From: Gammaproteobacteria bacterium
GTDB lineage: Bacteria; Pseudomonadota; Gammaproteobacteria; Steroidobacterales; Foliamicaceae
Direction of reading: 5' to 3'
Assembly: GCA_026707445.1 (NCBI GenBank)
Contig: JAPOWV010000066.1
Span: 32,120 to 96,119 of the forward strand
DNA: 64,000 bases
The notes below the pieces were generated by a model. The model searched no databases. It worked only from the letters and a program-made list of their open reading frames with translations, and was not told the DNA's origin. This document shows, piece after piece, positions 39,759 to 49,234 of the stretch. The position numbers were made by a program, and so were the translations under genes. How positions within the stretch are numbered: the stretch's first letter is position 1; every line of letters begins with the position of its first letter.

Positions 39759-41009
39759 TCAGTGCGCCACCGCCGCGGCGCCGTGTTCGTCGATCAGCGC
39801 CCCGGAGGCGAACCGGTCCAGGCTGAAGGGCGCGTTGAGGTCGTGGGGCCGGTCGTTGGCGAGCGTATGCGCGAACACCCATCCGGAGCCCGGCGTCGCC
39901 TTGAACCCGCCGGTGCCCCAGCCACAGTTGAAGTAGAGGCCCTCAACCGGCGTTTTCGAGACGATCGGACAGGCGTCCGGGCAGATATCGACGATTCCGC
40001 CCCACATTCTGAGCATGCGCACGCGGCTGAACGCAGGGAACAGCTCGATGATCGCCTGCATCGCATGCTCGATCACCGGGAAGCTGCCGCGCTGGCCGTA
40101 GCCGTTGTAGGCGTCGATTCCGGCGCCGACCACCAGTTCGCCCTTGTCGGACTGGCTGATGTATCCATGCACCGCGCCGGACATGACCACGGTGTCCAGC
40201 ACCGGCCTGATGGGCTCGGAAACGAACGCCTGCAAGGGGTGGCTCTCGATCGGCAGGCGCAGCCCCGCCATTCCCGCCAGCACGCCGGCGTTCCCGGCGA
40301 CCACCACGCCGATGCGGTCGGCCGCGATCGCACCGCGCGTGGTCGCGACGCCCACGGCCCTGCCTGCCCGGACCTCGATGCTGGTGACCTCGCACCGTTC
40401 GATAATGTCCACGCCGAGCGCGTCGGCCGCCCGCGCGAAGCCCCAGGCGACGGCGTCATGGCGCGCAACGCCGCCGCGCCGCTGCAGCGAAGCGCCGAGT
40501 ATCGGATAGCGCGCGCCAGGCGAGGTATTGATGCAGGGAATCGCCTTCTGGATCTCGGCCGGGCCGAGCACCTCGGCGTCGATCCCGTTGAGCCGGTTGG
40601 CGTTGACGCGCCGCTCGATGTCCCGCATGTCCTGCAGCGAGTGGCCGAGGTTGTAGACGCCGCGTTGGCTGAACATGACGTTGTAGTTCAGTTCCCTGCT
40701 CAGCCCTTCCCATAGCTTCAGCGATTTCTCGTACAGCAGCGATGCCTCGGTCCAGAGGTAGTTGGAGCGGACGATCGATGTATTGCGGCCGGTGTTGCCC
40801 CCGCCTATCCAGCCCTTCTCAAGCACGGCAACGTTCCCGAAGCCGTGCTCCCTGGCCAGGTAGTAGGCGGTCGCCAGGCCGTGCCCGCCGCCGCCGACGA
40901 TGATCGCGTCATAGCTTTTCTTCGGCTCGGGACTGCGCCAGGCAGGCGGCCAGTTTCTGTTGTAGTCAAGCGCGTTGCGCAGCAGGGCCAGCCCCGAGTA
41001 TCGTTTCAT
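39759..41009 (-). CDS. soxB: Sarcosine oxidase beta subunit
   Basis: The 416-residue flavoprotein has the Rossmann motif [17 protein letters not shown] (about 36-52) and the [14 protein letters not shown] region, which carries the histidine that covalently binds FMN in known SoxB. It oxidises sarcosine to glycine with transfer of the C1 unit to SoxA-bound THF. It starts six bases after the dimethylglycine dehydrogenase-like gene. Confidence 0.95.
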   Translation of the reverse strand: MKRYSGLALLRNALDYNRNWPPAWRSPEPKKSYDAIIVGGGGHGLATAYYLAREHGFGNVAVLEKGWIGGGNTGRNTSIVRSNYLWTEASLLYEKSLKLWEGLSRELNYNVMFSQRGVYNLGHSLQDMRDIERRVNANRLNGIDAEVLGPAEIQKAIPCINTSPGARYPILGASLQRRGGVARHDAVAWGFARAADALGVDIIERCEVTSIEVRAGRAVGVATTRGAIAADRIGVVVAGNAGVLAGMAGLRLPIESHPLQAFVSEPIRPVLDTVVMSGAVHGYISQSDKGELVVGAGIDAYNGYGQRGSFPVIEHAMQAIIELFPAFSRVRMLRMWGGIVDICPDACPIVSKTPVEGLYFNCGWGTGGFKATPGSGWVFAHTLANDRPHDLNAPFSLDRFASGALIDEHGAAAVAH

Positions 41010-41015
41010 CGCGCG

Positions 41016-43472
41016 CTATCCGTTGGCGCCGTTAACGTCGCGCAGCCGTTCGTTGGCCGGATCGAACGGGCTGTCCGCAATCACCGTAGCCGGGAGGGTC
41101 CTGTCGAGAACCTCGATCTCGACCTCGGCTCCCGGAACCGCCAGTTCGGGGGGCAGCATGCCCAGCGCCAGCGACTTGCCCACGCGGAAGCCGTAATTGC
41201 CGCTGGTGGCGCGGCCGACGGTTTCGCCGTCCTTGAGCAGCGCGTTGTTGCCCAGCGCGTCGGCGTCCTCGACATCGTGAACTTCCAGCGTGGCGAGCAC
41301 CTGCTTGAGACCGTTCCGACTCCCGGCCAGGAGCCCGTCGCGTCCGAGGAAGTCTCCCTTGTCGGGCTTGATGAAGCGATCCAGCGCCGACTCGAAAGCG
41401 GAGTATTCGATCGACAGTTCCAGGCCCACCAGCCGGTAGGATTTTTCCATCCGCATGGAGTCCATGGCGCGAATCCCGAACGGCGCCAGCCCCAGGTCTT
41501 CGCCGGCCTCGAACAGCGTATCGAAGATGTGGTTCTGGTACTCCAGCGGGTGGTGCAGTTCCCAGCCAAGCTCACCCACGAAATTGAGGCGCATGGCGTT
41601 GACCGGCGCCGATCCGACCACAATATCGCGGGCCGTCAGCCAGCGAAACCCCTCGTTGGACAGGTCCGAGCGCGTCACCCGCGACAGCAGCTTCCTCGCT
41701 TTCGGGCCCGCCACGACCAGCACTCCGGTCGCGCCGGTGAGCGGCGTGAAGGTGACCGACCCGTCGCGCGGCATGTACTTGCGCAGGTAGTCGTGGTCCA
41801 GCCGCTGAAAGGCGCCGGCCGACACGAGGTAGAAGGAATCGCCGGTTTCGCGCCGGATCGTGAACTCGGAATGCACGCCACCGTTGCGGTTCAGCGCGTG
41901 CGCCAGGCACAGGCGCCCGGCCTGCTTCGGCACACTGTTGGCGACGAACCGGTTGAGGAAATCTCCCGCGCCCGGGCCGGACACGCGGCACTTGGCGAAC
42001 GCCGTCATGTCCAGCAGTCCGACGTTGCGGGTGACGTTGTCGACTTCCCTGCGGACCGCCTCGAACCAGCGCGAGCGGCGGAATGACCAGTCGTCTTCCC
42101 GGGGCAGGCCGTCGGTGGCGAAGAAATTCGGCCGCTCCCAGCCGAACTTCTGCCCGAACACCGCGCCGCGCGCCTTCATTCGTTCGTAGCAGGGCGCGGT
42201 GCGCAATGGGCGCGCGGCCGGCCGCTCCTCGTCCGGGTAATGGATGATGAATACGTGCGCGTACGCTTCCTCGGTTTTCTCGACCAGGTAGTCCTTCGTG
42301 GCGTATTCGCCGAAGCGTCGGGGCTCGACGCCCAGCATGTCGATGGTCGGCTCGCCCTCGACAATCCACTCGGCCAGTTGCCACCCGGCGCCGCCGGCCG
42401 CAGTGATCCCGAAGCTGTGCCCTTCGGACAGCCAGAAATTCTCGATGCCCCACGCCGGCCCGATGATCGGGTTGCCGTCCGGCGTGTAGGCGATGGCGCC
42501 GTTGTAGACCTTCTTTATCCCGACTTCGGCGAACGCCGGCACCCGGTTCATCGCGGCCTCGATGTGCGGCATGAGGCGGTCGATGTCTTCCTGGAACAGT
42601 TCGTATTCGGCTTGCCGGTCCGGGCCGTCCACATAGCAGCAGGGCGCGTCCTTTTCATAAGGGCCGAGGATGAAACCGCTGTTTTCCTCGCGCAGATACC
42701 ACGATCCGTCCGATTCGCGCAGCACGCCGAGTTCGGGCAGGCCCTCACGCTTGCGCTTCTCGAGCTCGGGATGCGGTTCGGTGACGATGTACTGGTGCTC
42801 CACCGGCATCACGGGGATGTCGAGCCCCACCATCTCGCCGGTCTGGCGGGCGTAATTTCCGGTCGCGGAGACCACGTGATCGCAGGTGATGTCGCCCTTT
42901 TTCGTATGCACTACCCAGGCGCCGGAAGTAGCCCGGGTGATCCCGACCACCGCGGTGTTGCGGTAGATCGCGGCGCCGCGCGCGCGGGCGCCCCGTGCCA
43001 GCGCCTGGGTCAGGTCGGCGGGCTGGATGTAGCCATCCTCCGGGTGAAAGATGCCTCCGACCAGTCCGTCGATATTGCACAGGGGCCAGAGCGCCCTGAT
43101 CTCCGCCGGCGTCAGGAAGCGCACGTCCACCCCGATGGTCTTCGCGGTCGCCGCGTACTGACAGTACTCGTCCATGCGGTCGTCGTTCATGGCCAGTCGC
43201 AGGTTGCCGACCCGGTTGAAGCCGACCTGCTGCCCGGTCTCTTCCTCGAGCTGCCGGTAGAGCTTGACCGAGTACTTGTGTACCTGGCCCACGGAGTAAC
43301 TCATGTTGAACAGCGGCAGCAGGCCCGCGGCGTGCCAGGTCGAGCCGGACGTCAGTTCGCCCTTCTCGACCAGCACAACGTCGTCGCCCCAGCCCTTCCT
43401 GGCCAGGTGATACAAGGCGGCGCATCCGACGACGCCGCCTCCGATCACGACAACTTTCGCTCGCGATTTCAC
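41016..43472 (-). CDS. Dimethylglycine dehydrogenase-like FAD/GcvT fusion protein
   Basis: The 818-residue protein joins an N-terminal DAO-type FAD domain (VVVIGGGVVGCAALYHLA, residues about 7-24; STWHAAGL carries the His that binds FAD covalently in DMGDH) to a C-terminal folate-binding GcvT-type domain (about 430-815). This is the layout of dimethylglycine and sarcosine dehydrogenases, which pass electrons to ETF and the methyl carbon to THF. The GTG at 43472 was chosen because the longer ATG-like frame to 43532 overlaps the preceding gene by 44 bases. Its place between a betaine methyltransferase-like module and soxBDAG argues for dimethylglycine as substrate (inference). Confidence 0.85.
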   Translation of the reverse strand: MKSRAKVVVIGGGVVGCAALYHLARKGWGDDVVLVEKGELTSGSTWHAAGLLPLFNMSYSVGQVHKYSVKLYRQLEEETGQQVGFNRVGNLRLAMNDDRMDEYCQYAATAKTIGVDVRFLTPAEIRALWPLCNIDGLVGGIFHPEDGYIQPADLTQALARGARARGAAIYRNTAVVGITRATSGAWVVHTKKGDITCDHVVSATGNYARQTGEMVGLDIPVMPVEHQYIVTEPHPELEKRKREGLPELGVLRESDGSWYLREENSGFILGPYEKDAPCCYVDGPDRQAEYELFQEDIDRLMPHIEAAMNRVPAFAEVGIKKVYNGAIAYTPDGNPIIGPAWGIENFWLSEGHSFGITAAGGAGWQLAEWIVEGEPTIDMLGVEPRRFGEYATKDYLVEKTEEAYAHVFIIHYPDEERPAARPLRTAPCYERMKARGAVFGQKFGWERPNFFATDGLPREDDWSFRRSRWFEAVRREVDNVTRNVGLLDMTAFAKCRVSGPGAGDFLNRFVANSVPKQAGRLCLAHALNRNGGVHSEFTIRRETGDSFYLVSAGAFQRLDHDYLRKYMPRDGSVTFTPLTGATGVLVVAGPKARKLLSRVTRSDLSNEGFRWLTARDIVVGSAPVNAMRLNFVGELGWELHHPLEYQNHIFDTLFEAGEDLGLAPFGIRAMDSMRMEKSYRLVGLELSIEYSAFESALDRFIKPDKGDFLGRDGLLAGSRNGLKQVLATLEVHDVEDADALGNNALLKDGETVGRATSGNYGFRVGKSLALGMLPPELAVPGAEVEIEVLDRTLPATVIADSPFDPANERLRDVNGANG

Positions 43473-43488
43473 CGCTAAGGATCCCGTT

Positions 43489-44046
43489 TCAGAGAAATGT
43501 CCGCTTCGGCCGGGCGAACAGCTCGCGCACAAGCGGCTCGTAGCGTTCGAGCGGATACGTCCTGTACGCGGGATCGAACGAGACCTGGTCCCAGCGGGCG
43601 CAGAATTCGATGCACGCCTCGTAGTGCTCGTGGTCGCGATAGCGGTCCCGGGCGTTGCGGTCCCGGCCGTAGTGCTGCAGCCAGTAGTAACCCTGGAACA
43701 GGCCGTGGCGCCTGACGATCCAGTGGTTTTTTTCGCTTATGTAAGGGGCAAGCAACGCGGCGGCCACCTCCGAGTGGTTGCGCGGCGAGATCACGTCGCC
43801 GATGTCGTGCAGCAGCGCGCAGGCGACGGTTTCGTCGTCCGCGCCGTCACGCTCCGCCCTTGTGGCGGTCTGCAGCACGTGCTCCAGGCGGCTGATCCGG
43901 TAGGGCGAGTCGCCGTGCATGGAGCGCAGCCAGGCCAGCACCCGGTCGGCGAGTTCGGCCGCGTTGCGCGCGTCCTGAGCCTCCACGAGGTCGTAATCCT
44001 CGCGGGTGCCGTGATCCATCGCCGTGAACGAAACCTTGCGGCTCAT
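43489..44046 (-). CDS. HD-domain protein resembling PhnZ/TmpB-type diiron oxygenases
   Basis: The 185-residue HD-fold protein carries a candidate six-ligand set: His56 (RLEHVLQT), His80-Asp81 (LLHDIGD), His91 (RNHSEV), His114 (RRHGLFQ) and Asp153 (RWDQVSFDP). The HGLFQGYYW segment and the DHEHYEACIEFC-RWDQ stretch resemble PhnZ, a mixed-valent diiron oxygenase cleaving C-P bonds. The residues before RLEH (SPYRIS) differ from those I recall for PhnZ, so its substrate is probably different. It overlaps the RACo-type gene by four bases (ATGA). A TmpB-like role giving glycine betaine from a phosphonate is speculative. Confidence 0.7.
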   Translation of the reverse strand: MSRKVSFTAMDHGTREDYDLVEAQDARNAAELADRVLAWLRSMHGDSPYRISRLEHVLQTATRAERDGADDETVACALLHDIGDVISPRNHSEVAAALLAPYISEKNHWIVRRHGLFQGYYWLQHYGRDRNARDRYRDHEHYEACIEFCARWDQVSFDPAYRTYPLERYEPLVRELFARPKRTFL

Positions 44047-46067
44047 CGTTCGCCTCCCGCGGGTTTGGCCCTCCTGCGCCGGCGCCGGCCGGCGGCGCCG
44101 GAACGCGGCCCCGCGGCGGGCCTGTCGACCACCGAGAAAAGCCTTGGAAAGGCGTCCCGCTTGTTCGGGATCGCCATGGCGTCCACGAAGTATTCCTGGA
44201 ACTTCGGCTCCACTGCCGTCTCGATCTTCTCGATCCCGCGCACCGTGGCCTCGATCTCGGGACGGGCAGGCACGTGAAGCAACGCAATCAGCGCCCCCAT
44301 GCCCGCGGCGTTGCCGGCCGACTCGACCCGGCTGAGGTCGCAGTCGGGAATCAGCCCCAGGACCATGGCGTATTTCGGATCGATGTGGGAGCCGAAGGCC
44401 CCGGCCAGCCGGATGCGGTCGATCCCGTCGAAGTCCGCCCGGTCCTGGAGCAACTGAACGCCCGCATAGAGCGCCGCCTTGGCGAGCTGCACCTGGCGGA
44501 CGTCGTTCTGGGTGACGAGTATCTGCCGCGGGCCGTCGTGCAGGACGTAGGAGAAGGTGCGCCCGTCGGCGACGATACGGTCGCTGCGGGCCGCCAGCGT
44601 ACCTTCTACGACGCCATCCTCGTTGATGATGCCGGCCAGGTACATCTCGGCGACGACCTCGATGATGCCGGATCCGCAGATGCCCGTGACCCCTGACGCT
44701 CCCGTCGCTTCGTCGAACTCCGGATCGTCTGACCACAGCTTCGAACCGATGACGCTGAATCGCGGCTCAAGGCTCTCCGCGTCGATGCGCACGCGCTCGA
44801 TGGCGCCGGGCGTGGCGCGCTGACCGGCGGAAATCTGCGCGCCCTCGAAGGCGGGGCCGGTGGGACTGGAGCAGGCCAGCAGCCGATCGCGGTTGCCGAG
44901 CACGATCTCCGCGTTGGTGCCCACATCCACGACCAGCGAAACCTCCTCCAGCAGGTGCGGCTCCTCGGCCAGCACCATGCCGGCCGCGTCGGCCCCCACG
45001 TGTCCGGCGATGCACGGAAGCACGTAGACGTTGGCGCCGGGATGAATCCCGATGCCGATATCCCGGGCCTTCAGATCGAGCGCGGTATCGACAGCCAGCG
45101 CAAACGGGGCGCCGCCGAGTTCGCGGGGATCGAGCCCCAGGAACAGGTGGTGCATGATCGGATTGCCGACGATCGTCAGTTCGACAACGTCCGCTGCGTC
45201 GATGCCGCCTCGGCTGCAAACGTCACCGATCAGGTCGTTCACGCCCTGGCGAACGGCCTGGGTCAGTTCGGCGGCGCCCTCCGGATGCATCATCACGTAG
45301 GAAACCCGGCTCATCAGGTCCTCGCCGAAACGGATTTGCGGGTTCATGATCCCGTCGGTCGCGACCACGTTGCCGGTCGTCAGGTTCACGAGGTGCGCGG
45401 CAATCGTCGTGGAACCGATGTCGAGCGCGACGCCATGGACGCTGGACTTGAAGCCGGGCCAGACGGCGACGACGGTGGATTGCCGGTGCACGGCCGCCGT
45501 GACTTGCCACTCACCGTCTCGCAGCGCGGTCTGCAATCCCGGCAGAATGACGGGATCGCACACCAGGTCGTCCAGGTGCCACTCCCAGGCCAGCGCGTCG
45601 CAGAGGCGCTGCAGATCGCCGCTCGCTTCAAGCAGATCGGCGGGCTGCACTTCGACGTGATAGAGCCGTGTGGCCGGATCGAGCTTGATCTCGCGGTGCT
45701 CCGCATCCTTGCGCACCACCTGGCGGTGCATCTGGCTCTCCGGGGGCACATCGATGACCAGATCGCCCCGGATCTCCGCCTGGCAGCTCAGGCGATGGTT
45801 GTTGGCAAGCTCCTGGCGGCGCTCGCTGTACCGCGCCTCCGTCTCGTTGAGCGCCGAAAGGTGCGCCGGGCGGGACTTGATGGCGTGCTTGGCAAAGTCC
45901 CCGTCCATGCACACGATGCGGCAGCGCCCGCACAGCCCGCGGCCACCGCACACTGAGTCCACGTCCACGCCGATGCTGCGGGCAGCGTCCAGCAGCCGTG
46001 TTCCGTGCGGAAACGTGCCGCGTCGCCCCGAGGGCGTGAACACGATCCTGGCGTCCTTGGTGGCCAC
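44043..46067 (-). CDS. Corrinoid-activating ferredoxin/ASKHA protein (RACo type, DUF4445)
   Basis: The 674-residue protein has an N-terminal [2Fe-2S] domain with Cys40, Cys46, Cys49 and Cys95, a linker, then an ASKHA ATPase-like region (GVALDIGSTTIAAHL, VVDVGTNAEIVLG, AGAFGSHIDP). This is the architecture of RACo/RamA-like activators that reduce Co(II) corrinoid back to Co(I) in methyltransferase systems. The C terminus ends in an Arg-rich tail (GRRRRRRAKPAGGER). It starts at a GTG at 46067. Its presence implies a corrinoid protein partner that is not in the window. Confidence 0.9.
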   Translation of the reverse strand: MATKDARIVFTPSGRRGTFPHGTRLLDAARSIGVDVDSVCGGRGLCGRCRIVCMDGDFAKHAIKSRPAHLSALNETEARYSERRQELANNHRLSCQAEIRGDLVIDVPPESQMHRQVVRKDAEHREIKLDPATRLYHVEVQPADLLEASGDLQRLCDALAWEWHLDDLVCDPVILPGLQTALRDGEWQVTAAVHRQSTVVAVWPGFKSSVHGVALDIGSTTIAAHLVNLTTGNVVATDGIMNPQIRFGEDLMSRVSYVMMHPEGAAELTQAVRQGVNDLIGDVCSRGGIDAADVVELTIVGNPIMHHLFLGLDPRELGGAPFALAVDTALDLKARDIGIGIHPGANVYVLPCIAGHVGADAAGMVLAEEPHLLEEVSLVVDVGTNAEIVLGNRDRLLACSSPTGPAFEGAQISAGQRATPGAIERVRIDAESLEPRFSVIGSKLWSDDPEFDEATGASGVTGICGSGIIEVVAEMYLAGIINEDGVVEGTLAARSDRIVADGRTFSYVLHDGPRQILVTQNDVRQVQLAKAALYAGVQLLQDRADFDGIDRIRLAGAFGSHIDPKYAMVLGLIPDCDLSRVESAGNAAGMGALIALLHVPARPEIEATVRGIEKIETAVEPKFQEYFVDAMAIPNKRDAFPRLFSVVDRPAAGPRSGAAGRRRRRRAKPAGGER

Positions 46068-46089
46068 GTCAATTTCCCGTGCGGCGCGC

Positions 46090-46998
46090 TCAGGCTACGG
46101 CCGAACGGCGTCGCCGGCGCCTGCCGCGACGCTCGCGCTCCGGCCGCGCGGCCGACGGCTGGCGATACTTCCGGATCCAGTTGGTGCAGTCCGGATCGTG
46201 CCCCATCATGACGTCGGCGCCCAGCACCGCCTGAAGTACGTCGGCGTGCAGCGGATTCGTTATCGCAGAGGTCAGGCCTGCGCCGATGGCCATGGTGAGA
46301 AACGCGGAGTTGATCCCGTTGCGGTTCGGCAATCCGAAACTCACGTTGGACGCGCCGCAGGTCGTGTTGACCTTGAGTTCCTCGCGCAGCCGGCGGACGA
46401 TGTGCATGACCTGCCTGCCCGCCTGGTTGATGGCGCCGATCGGCATCACCAGCGGATCCACCACCACGTCTTCGCGCGGGATGCCGTGGTCGGCGGCGCG
46501 TTCGACGATCTTTTTCGCCACCGCGTAGCGCACGTCCGGGTCCTCGGAGATGCCGGTCTCATCGTTGGAAATGGCGACCACGGCGGCTTCGTGCCGCTTC
46601 ACCAGCGGCAGGACCGACTCGAGCCGCTCTTCCTCGCCGGTCACCGAATTGACCAGCGCCTTGCCCTGGTACACGGCCAGCCCGGCCTCCAGCGCCGCGA
46701 CGATGGACGAATCGATGGACAGCGGCACGTCGGTGATCGACTGCACGAGCTGAACACTGTCGGCCAGCATCTTCGGCTCGTCGGCCAGGGGCACGCCGGC
46801 ATTGACATCTAGCATGTGCGCGCCGGCCTCGACCTGGGCGATGGCGTCCGCCTCGACCCGGCTGTAATCGCCCCGCGCCATCTCCTGCGCCAGGACCTTG
46901 CGCCCGGTGGGATTGATGCGCTCGCCGATGATGACGAACGGCCGGTCGAAACCGATCCGCACTTCCCTGGTGGGCGACGTAATGACTGTTTCCGTCAT
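46090..46998 (-). CDS. Pterin-binding (DHPS-like) methyltetrahydrofolate:corrinoid methyltransferase
   Basis: The 302-residue TIM-barrel protein has the pterin-binding signatures IIGERINPTGRK, DVNAGVP and VDPLVMPIG shared by MetH, AcsE and MtgA-type enzymes. It would move a methyl group between a corrinoid protein and THF. The barrel is followed by an Arg-rich tail (ARPERERRGRRRRRRSAVA). It overlaps metF by four bases. MtgA-like function (THF methylation from glycine betaine-derived methyl-corrinoid) is inferred from the neighbouring MttB-family gene. Confidence 0.88.
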   Translation of the reverse strand: MTETVITSPTREVRIGFDRPFVIIGERINPTGRKVLAQEMARGDYSRVEADAIAQVEAGAHMLDVNAGVPLADEPKMLADSVQLVQSITDVPLSIDSSIVAALEAGLAVYQGKALVNSVTGEEERLESVLPLVKRHEAAVVAISNDETGISEDPDVRYAVAKKIVERAADHGIPREDVVVDPLVMPIGAINQAGRQVMHIVRRLREELKVNTTCGASNVSFGLPNRNGINSAFLTMAIGAGLTSAITNPLHADVLQAVLGADVMMGHDPDCTNWIRKYRQPSAARPERERRGRRRRRRSAVA

Positions 46999-48065
46999 GA
47001 GACTTTCTCCATTGCCTGCCTGCCTGGCGCGTTCGTTACCGCGGGGTGACCCCGATCCCACGCGGCGTTCTTCCAGTCCAGGGGGGGCTGCCAGGGCCGG
47101 CGGCCGTCCAGCACCCCGGACCGCTCGACGATCTCCGCGACCCAGTGTTCCTGACGGTAGGCCATGATGTGAACGCCGTGCACGCCCTCGATTTCCCTGA
47201 TCCGGTGAATCATGTCGATGCAGATATTCACCCCTTCCCGCTGCTGATTCGCTGCGCCCTTCAGCCGCCGGACGACCGCATCGGGAATATGGACGCCCGG
47301 CACGTTGCCGCGAATCCATTCGGCCGAACGGGCCGACGCCAGCGGTCCCACACCGGCCAGGATGAAGACCTTCTCGTGGATTCCGGCGTCGCGCACCGCC
47401 GCCATGTAGCGATTGAACGCTTCGATGTCGAAACAGTACTGGGTCTGCACGAACTGCGCGCCGGCCGCGACCTTCTTCGCCAGCCGGAGCGGGCGGTAGT
47501 CCAGCGGCGGCGCGAACGGGTTCGCGGCCGCGCCGAGAAACACCGGCGGCGGCTCGGTCAGCTTGCGCCCGCTCAGGAACCGCGACTCGTCGCGCATGCA
47601 GCGGATCATGCTCAGCATGGACATGCAGTCCAGGTCGAATACCGGCTTGGCCTGCGGGTGATCGCCCACATCCACGCCATCGCCGGTCAGGCACAGAATG
47701 CTGGCCACGCCCATGGCCGACGCGCCGAGCACGTCACCCTGGATGGCGATCCGGTTGCGGTCCCGGGCCGATACCTGCATCACCATCGCGTAGCCGCGCC
47801 GGCACAGCAGCGAACACATGCCGACGCTGGACATGTGGCAATTGGCCCCCGAGCCGTCGGTGGCGTTCATCGCATCCACGTAGCCGTCGTACAGAGCCGC
47901 GCGCTCGTACACTTCGGCCGAATTGGCCGAATCGGGCGGCGCGATTTCGGCGGTCACCGCGAAGCCGCCGGCCCGCAGCACGCGTTCGAGCCGGCCGAAC
48001 GAGGAGTGTCCGGGTCTGATCGGCAGCCGTTGACCGGGGACGAGCGGTTCGTCTTCAAACTGCAT
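46995..48065 (-). CDS. metF: Methylenetetrahydrofolate reductase (MetF family)
   Basis: The 356-residue TIM-barrel protein has MetF features: an early AEIAPPD segment, GDVLGASAMGVASILCLTGDG and QTQYCFDIEAFNRYM. It interconverts methyl-THF and methylene-THF. With the adjacent MetV-like protein it resembles the MetVF form used by acetogens and one-carbon degraders, here probably working in the oxidative direction to consume methyl-THF. It overlaps metV by 11 bases. Confidence 0.88.
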   Translation of the reverse strand: MQFEDEPLVPGQRLPIRPGHSSFGRLERVLRAGGFAVTAEIAPPDSANSAEVYERAALYDGYVDAMNATDGSGANCHMSSVGMCSLLCRRGYAMVMQVSARDRNRIAIQGDVLGASAMGVASILCLTGDGVDVGDHPQAKPVFDLDCMSMLSMIRCMRDESRFLSGRKLTEPPPVFLGAAANPFAPPLDYRPLRLAKKVAAGAQFVQTQYCFDIEAFNRYMAAVRDAGIHEKVFILAGVGPLASARSAEWIRGNVPGVHIPDAVVRRLKGAANQQREGVNICIDMIHRIREIEGVHGVHIMAYRQEHWVAEIVERSGVLDGRRPWQPPLDWKNAAWDRGHPAVTNAPGRQAMEKVS

Positions 48066-48522
48066 GGCTGGAATCCTCGACCAGGATGCGCACCTCGCGC
48101 AGCCACGCCGACCGGCCGATCAACTGGTGGTCGACGGGCGGCTGCACGACCTGCAGCGGAATTTCCTCTTCTCGCAACCGCTGGTTGCCTTCCCAGGCGA
48201 GCACCCATACGCACGGCATTTCGGGCTTGACCTCGCAGTTGCCGTCGGCACGAACGCCGCCGCAGGGCCCGTTGCGCATCTTCTTCGGGCAGTTCATCGG
48301 GCACGACAGCCCGGTGAAACCCACGATGCACTGGCCGCAATTCCGCGAATCGAGCAGGAAGCCCTTGGTGAGCGACTCGATCCTCATGAACGGCTTGTCG
48401 AGCCGTGCGAAACCGATGCGTCGCAACAGCGGGTGGCACCAGACCAGGATCCGCTCGATGGCGGAATAGAGTTTCTTGAGACCGCGTGCGTTGCGCACCG
48501 ACCAGCGCCGCATCCGGTACAT
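48055..48522 (-). CDS. MetV-like zinc/Fe-S partner of MetF (MTHFR C-terminal domain)
   Basis: The 155-residue protein is cysteine-rich: Cys62 and Cys65 (CGQC), Cys74 and Cys78 (CPMNC), Cys87 (NGPCGG), Cys96 and Cys104. This is the MTHFR_C/MetV pattern, in which MetV forms a complex with MetF and carries metal centres. The start ATG at 48522 (MYRMRRWSV) was picked because the longer frame upstream is not conserved. It overlaps metF and lies 40 bases after the DUF1638 gene. Confidence 0.85.
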   Translation of the reverse strand: MYRMRRWSVRNARGLKKLYSAIERILVWCHPLLRRIGFARLDKPFMRIESLTKGFLLDSRNCGQCIVGFTGLSCPMNCPKKMRNGPCGGVRADGNCEVKPEMPCVWVLAWEGNQRLREEEIPLQVVQPPVDHQLIGRSAWLREVRILVEDSSHAV

Positions 48523-48562
48523 CTCAAACCCGCTCCGTGGCGGAACCGGCGCCCACCCTGCG

Positions 48563-49234
48563 CTAGGCCCCGTTGTTGCCTTCGGCGGCAATGGGGATCG
48601 ACTGCCTGCGACTGAAACGCGCCGCCAGGCTGGTTTCAAGTTCGCCGTAACCGCAGTGCACGTGCTCGAATTCCAGGTCCAGGCGCGCGGCGGCCTGAGC
48701 GGCCGATTCGAGAAGCCCCGCGTCTTCCGTCTGCGAGAGGTAAACGAGCTTGCGGTAATTGCCGAAATAGGTGTTGCGGAGTTCAGGGTGCCTGTCCAGG
48801 CCCAGGGGCTTGGTCACGAATTGATCGAAGTGGCGCGCCAGGAAGTCGGTCAGATAGAACGTGCCGGGCTCCGCCATGGAAAGCGAGGCAAAACGTTCGC
48901 GGCCGGCGAAAAACTCGTAGCAGTGCGCGCCTTCCAGCCGCTGGGCGCCTTCCTCGGCAAGCACCCGGTCGATGCCGCCACCGGTGCCGCAGTCGGCGTA
49001 GGCGACGAAAATCTCTTCGTAGGCCGAACGGTGCCGCCGGATCATTTTCCGCAGGCGCGGAGGAATTTCGGCCGGCCGGTTGTGCAGTTTCGCGTCGATG
49101 CACTTCAGATGCAGGTGCTTCCAGCCCCAACGGCGGCTGAGCGCCTCGATCTCGCGCGCCAGCGCGCCGCAGGCAATGACCAGGATCGGACGCTCGGCGC
49201 TCTTGTGTCTTGCGCTTTGATGTTCTTCGAACAT
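48563..49234 (-). CDS. DUF1638 protein
   Basis: The 223-residue protein matches DUF1638: ILVIACGALAREI, HLKCIDAKLHNRP, VAYADCGTGGGID and HCYEFFAG. Conserved cysteine and histidine residues could bind a metal. DUF1638 genes are regularly found with MttB-family methyltransferases and corrinoid proteins, but their biochemical role is not established. The start overlaps the mttB-family stop by one base (TGATG). Confidence 0.85.
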   Translation of the reverse strand: MFEEHQSARHKSAERPILVIACGALAREIEALSRRWGWKHLHLKCIDAKLHNRPAEIPPRLRKMIRRHRSAYEEIFVAYADCGTGGGIDRVLAEEGAQRLEGAHCYEFFAGRERFASLSMAEPGTFYLTDFLARHFDQFVTKPLGLDRHPELRNTYFGNYRKLVYLSQTEDAGLLESAAQAAARLDLEFEHVHCGYGELETSLAARFSRRQSIPIAAEGNNGA

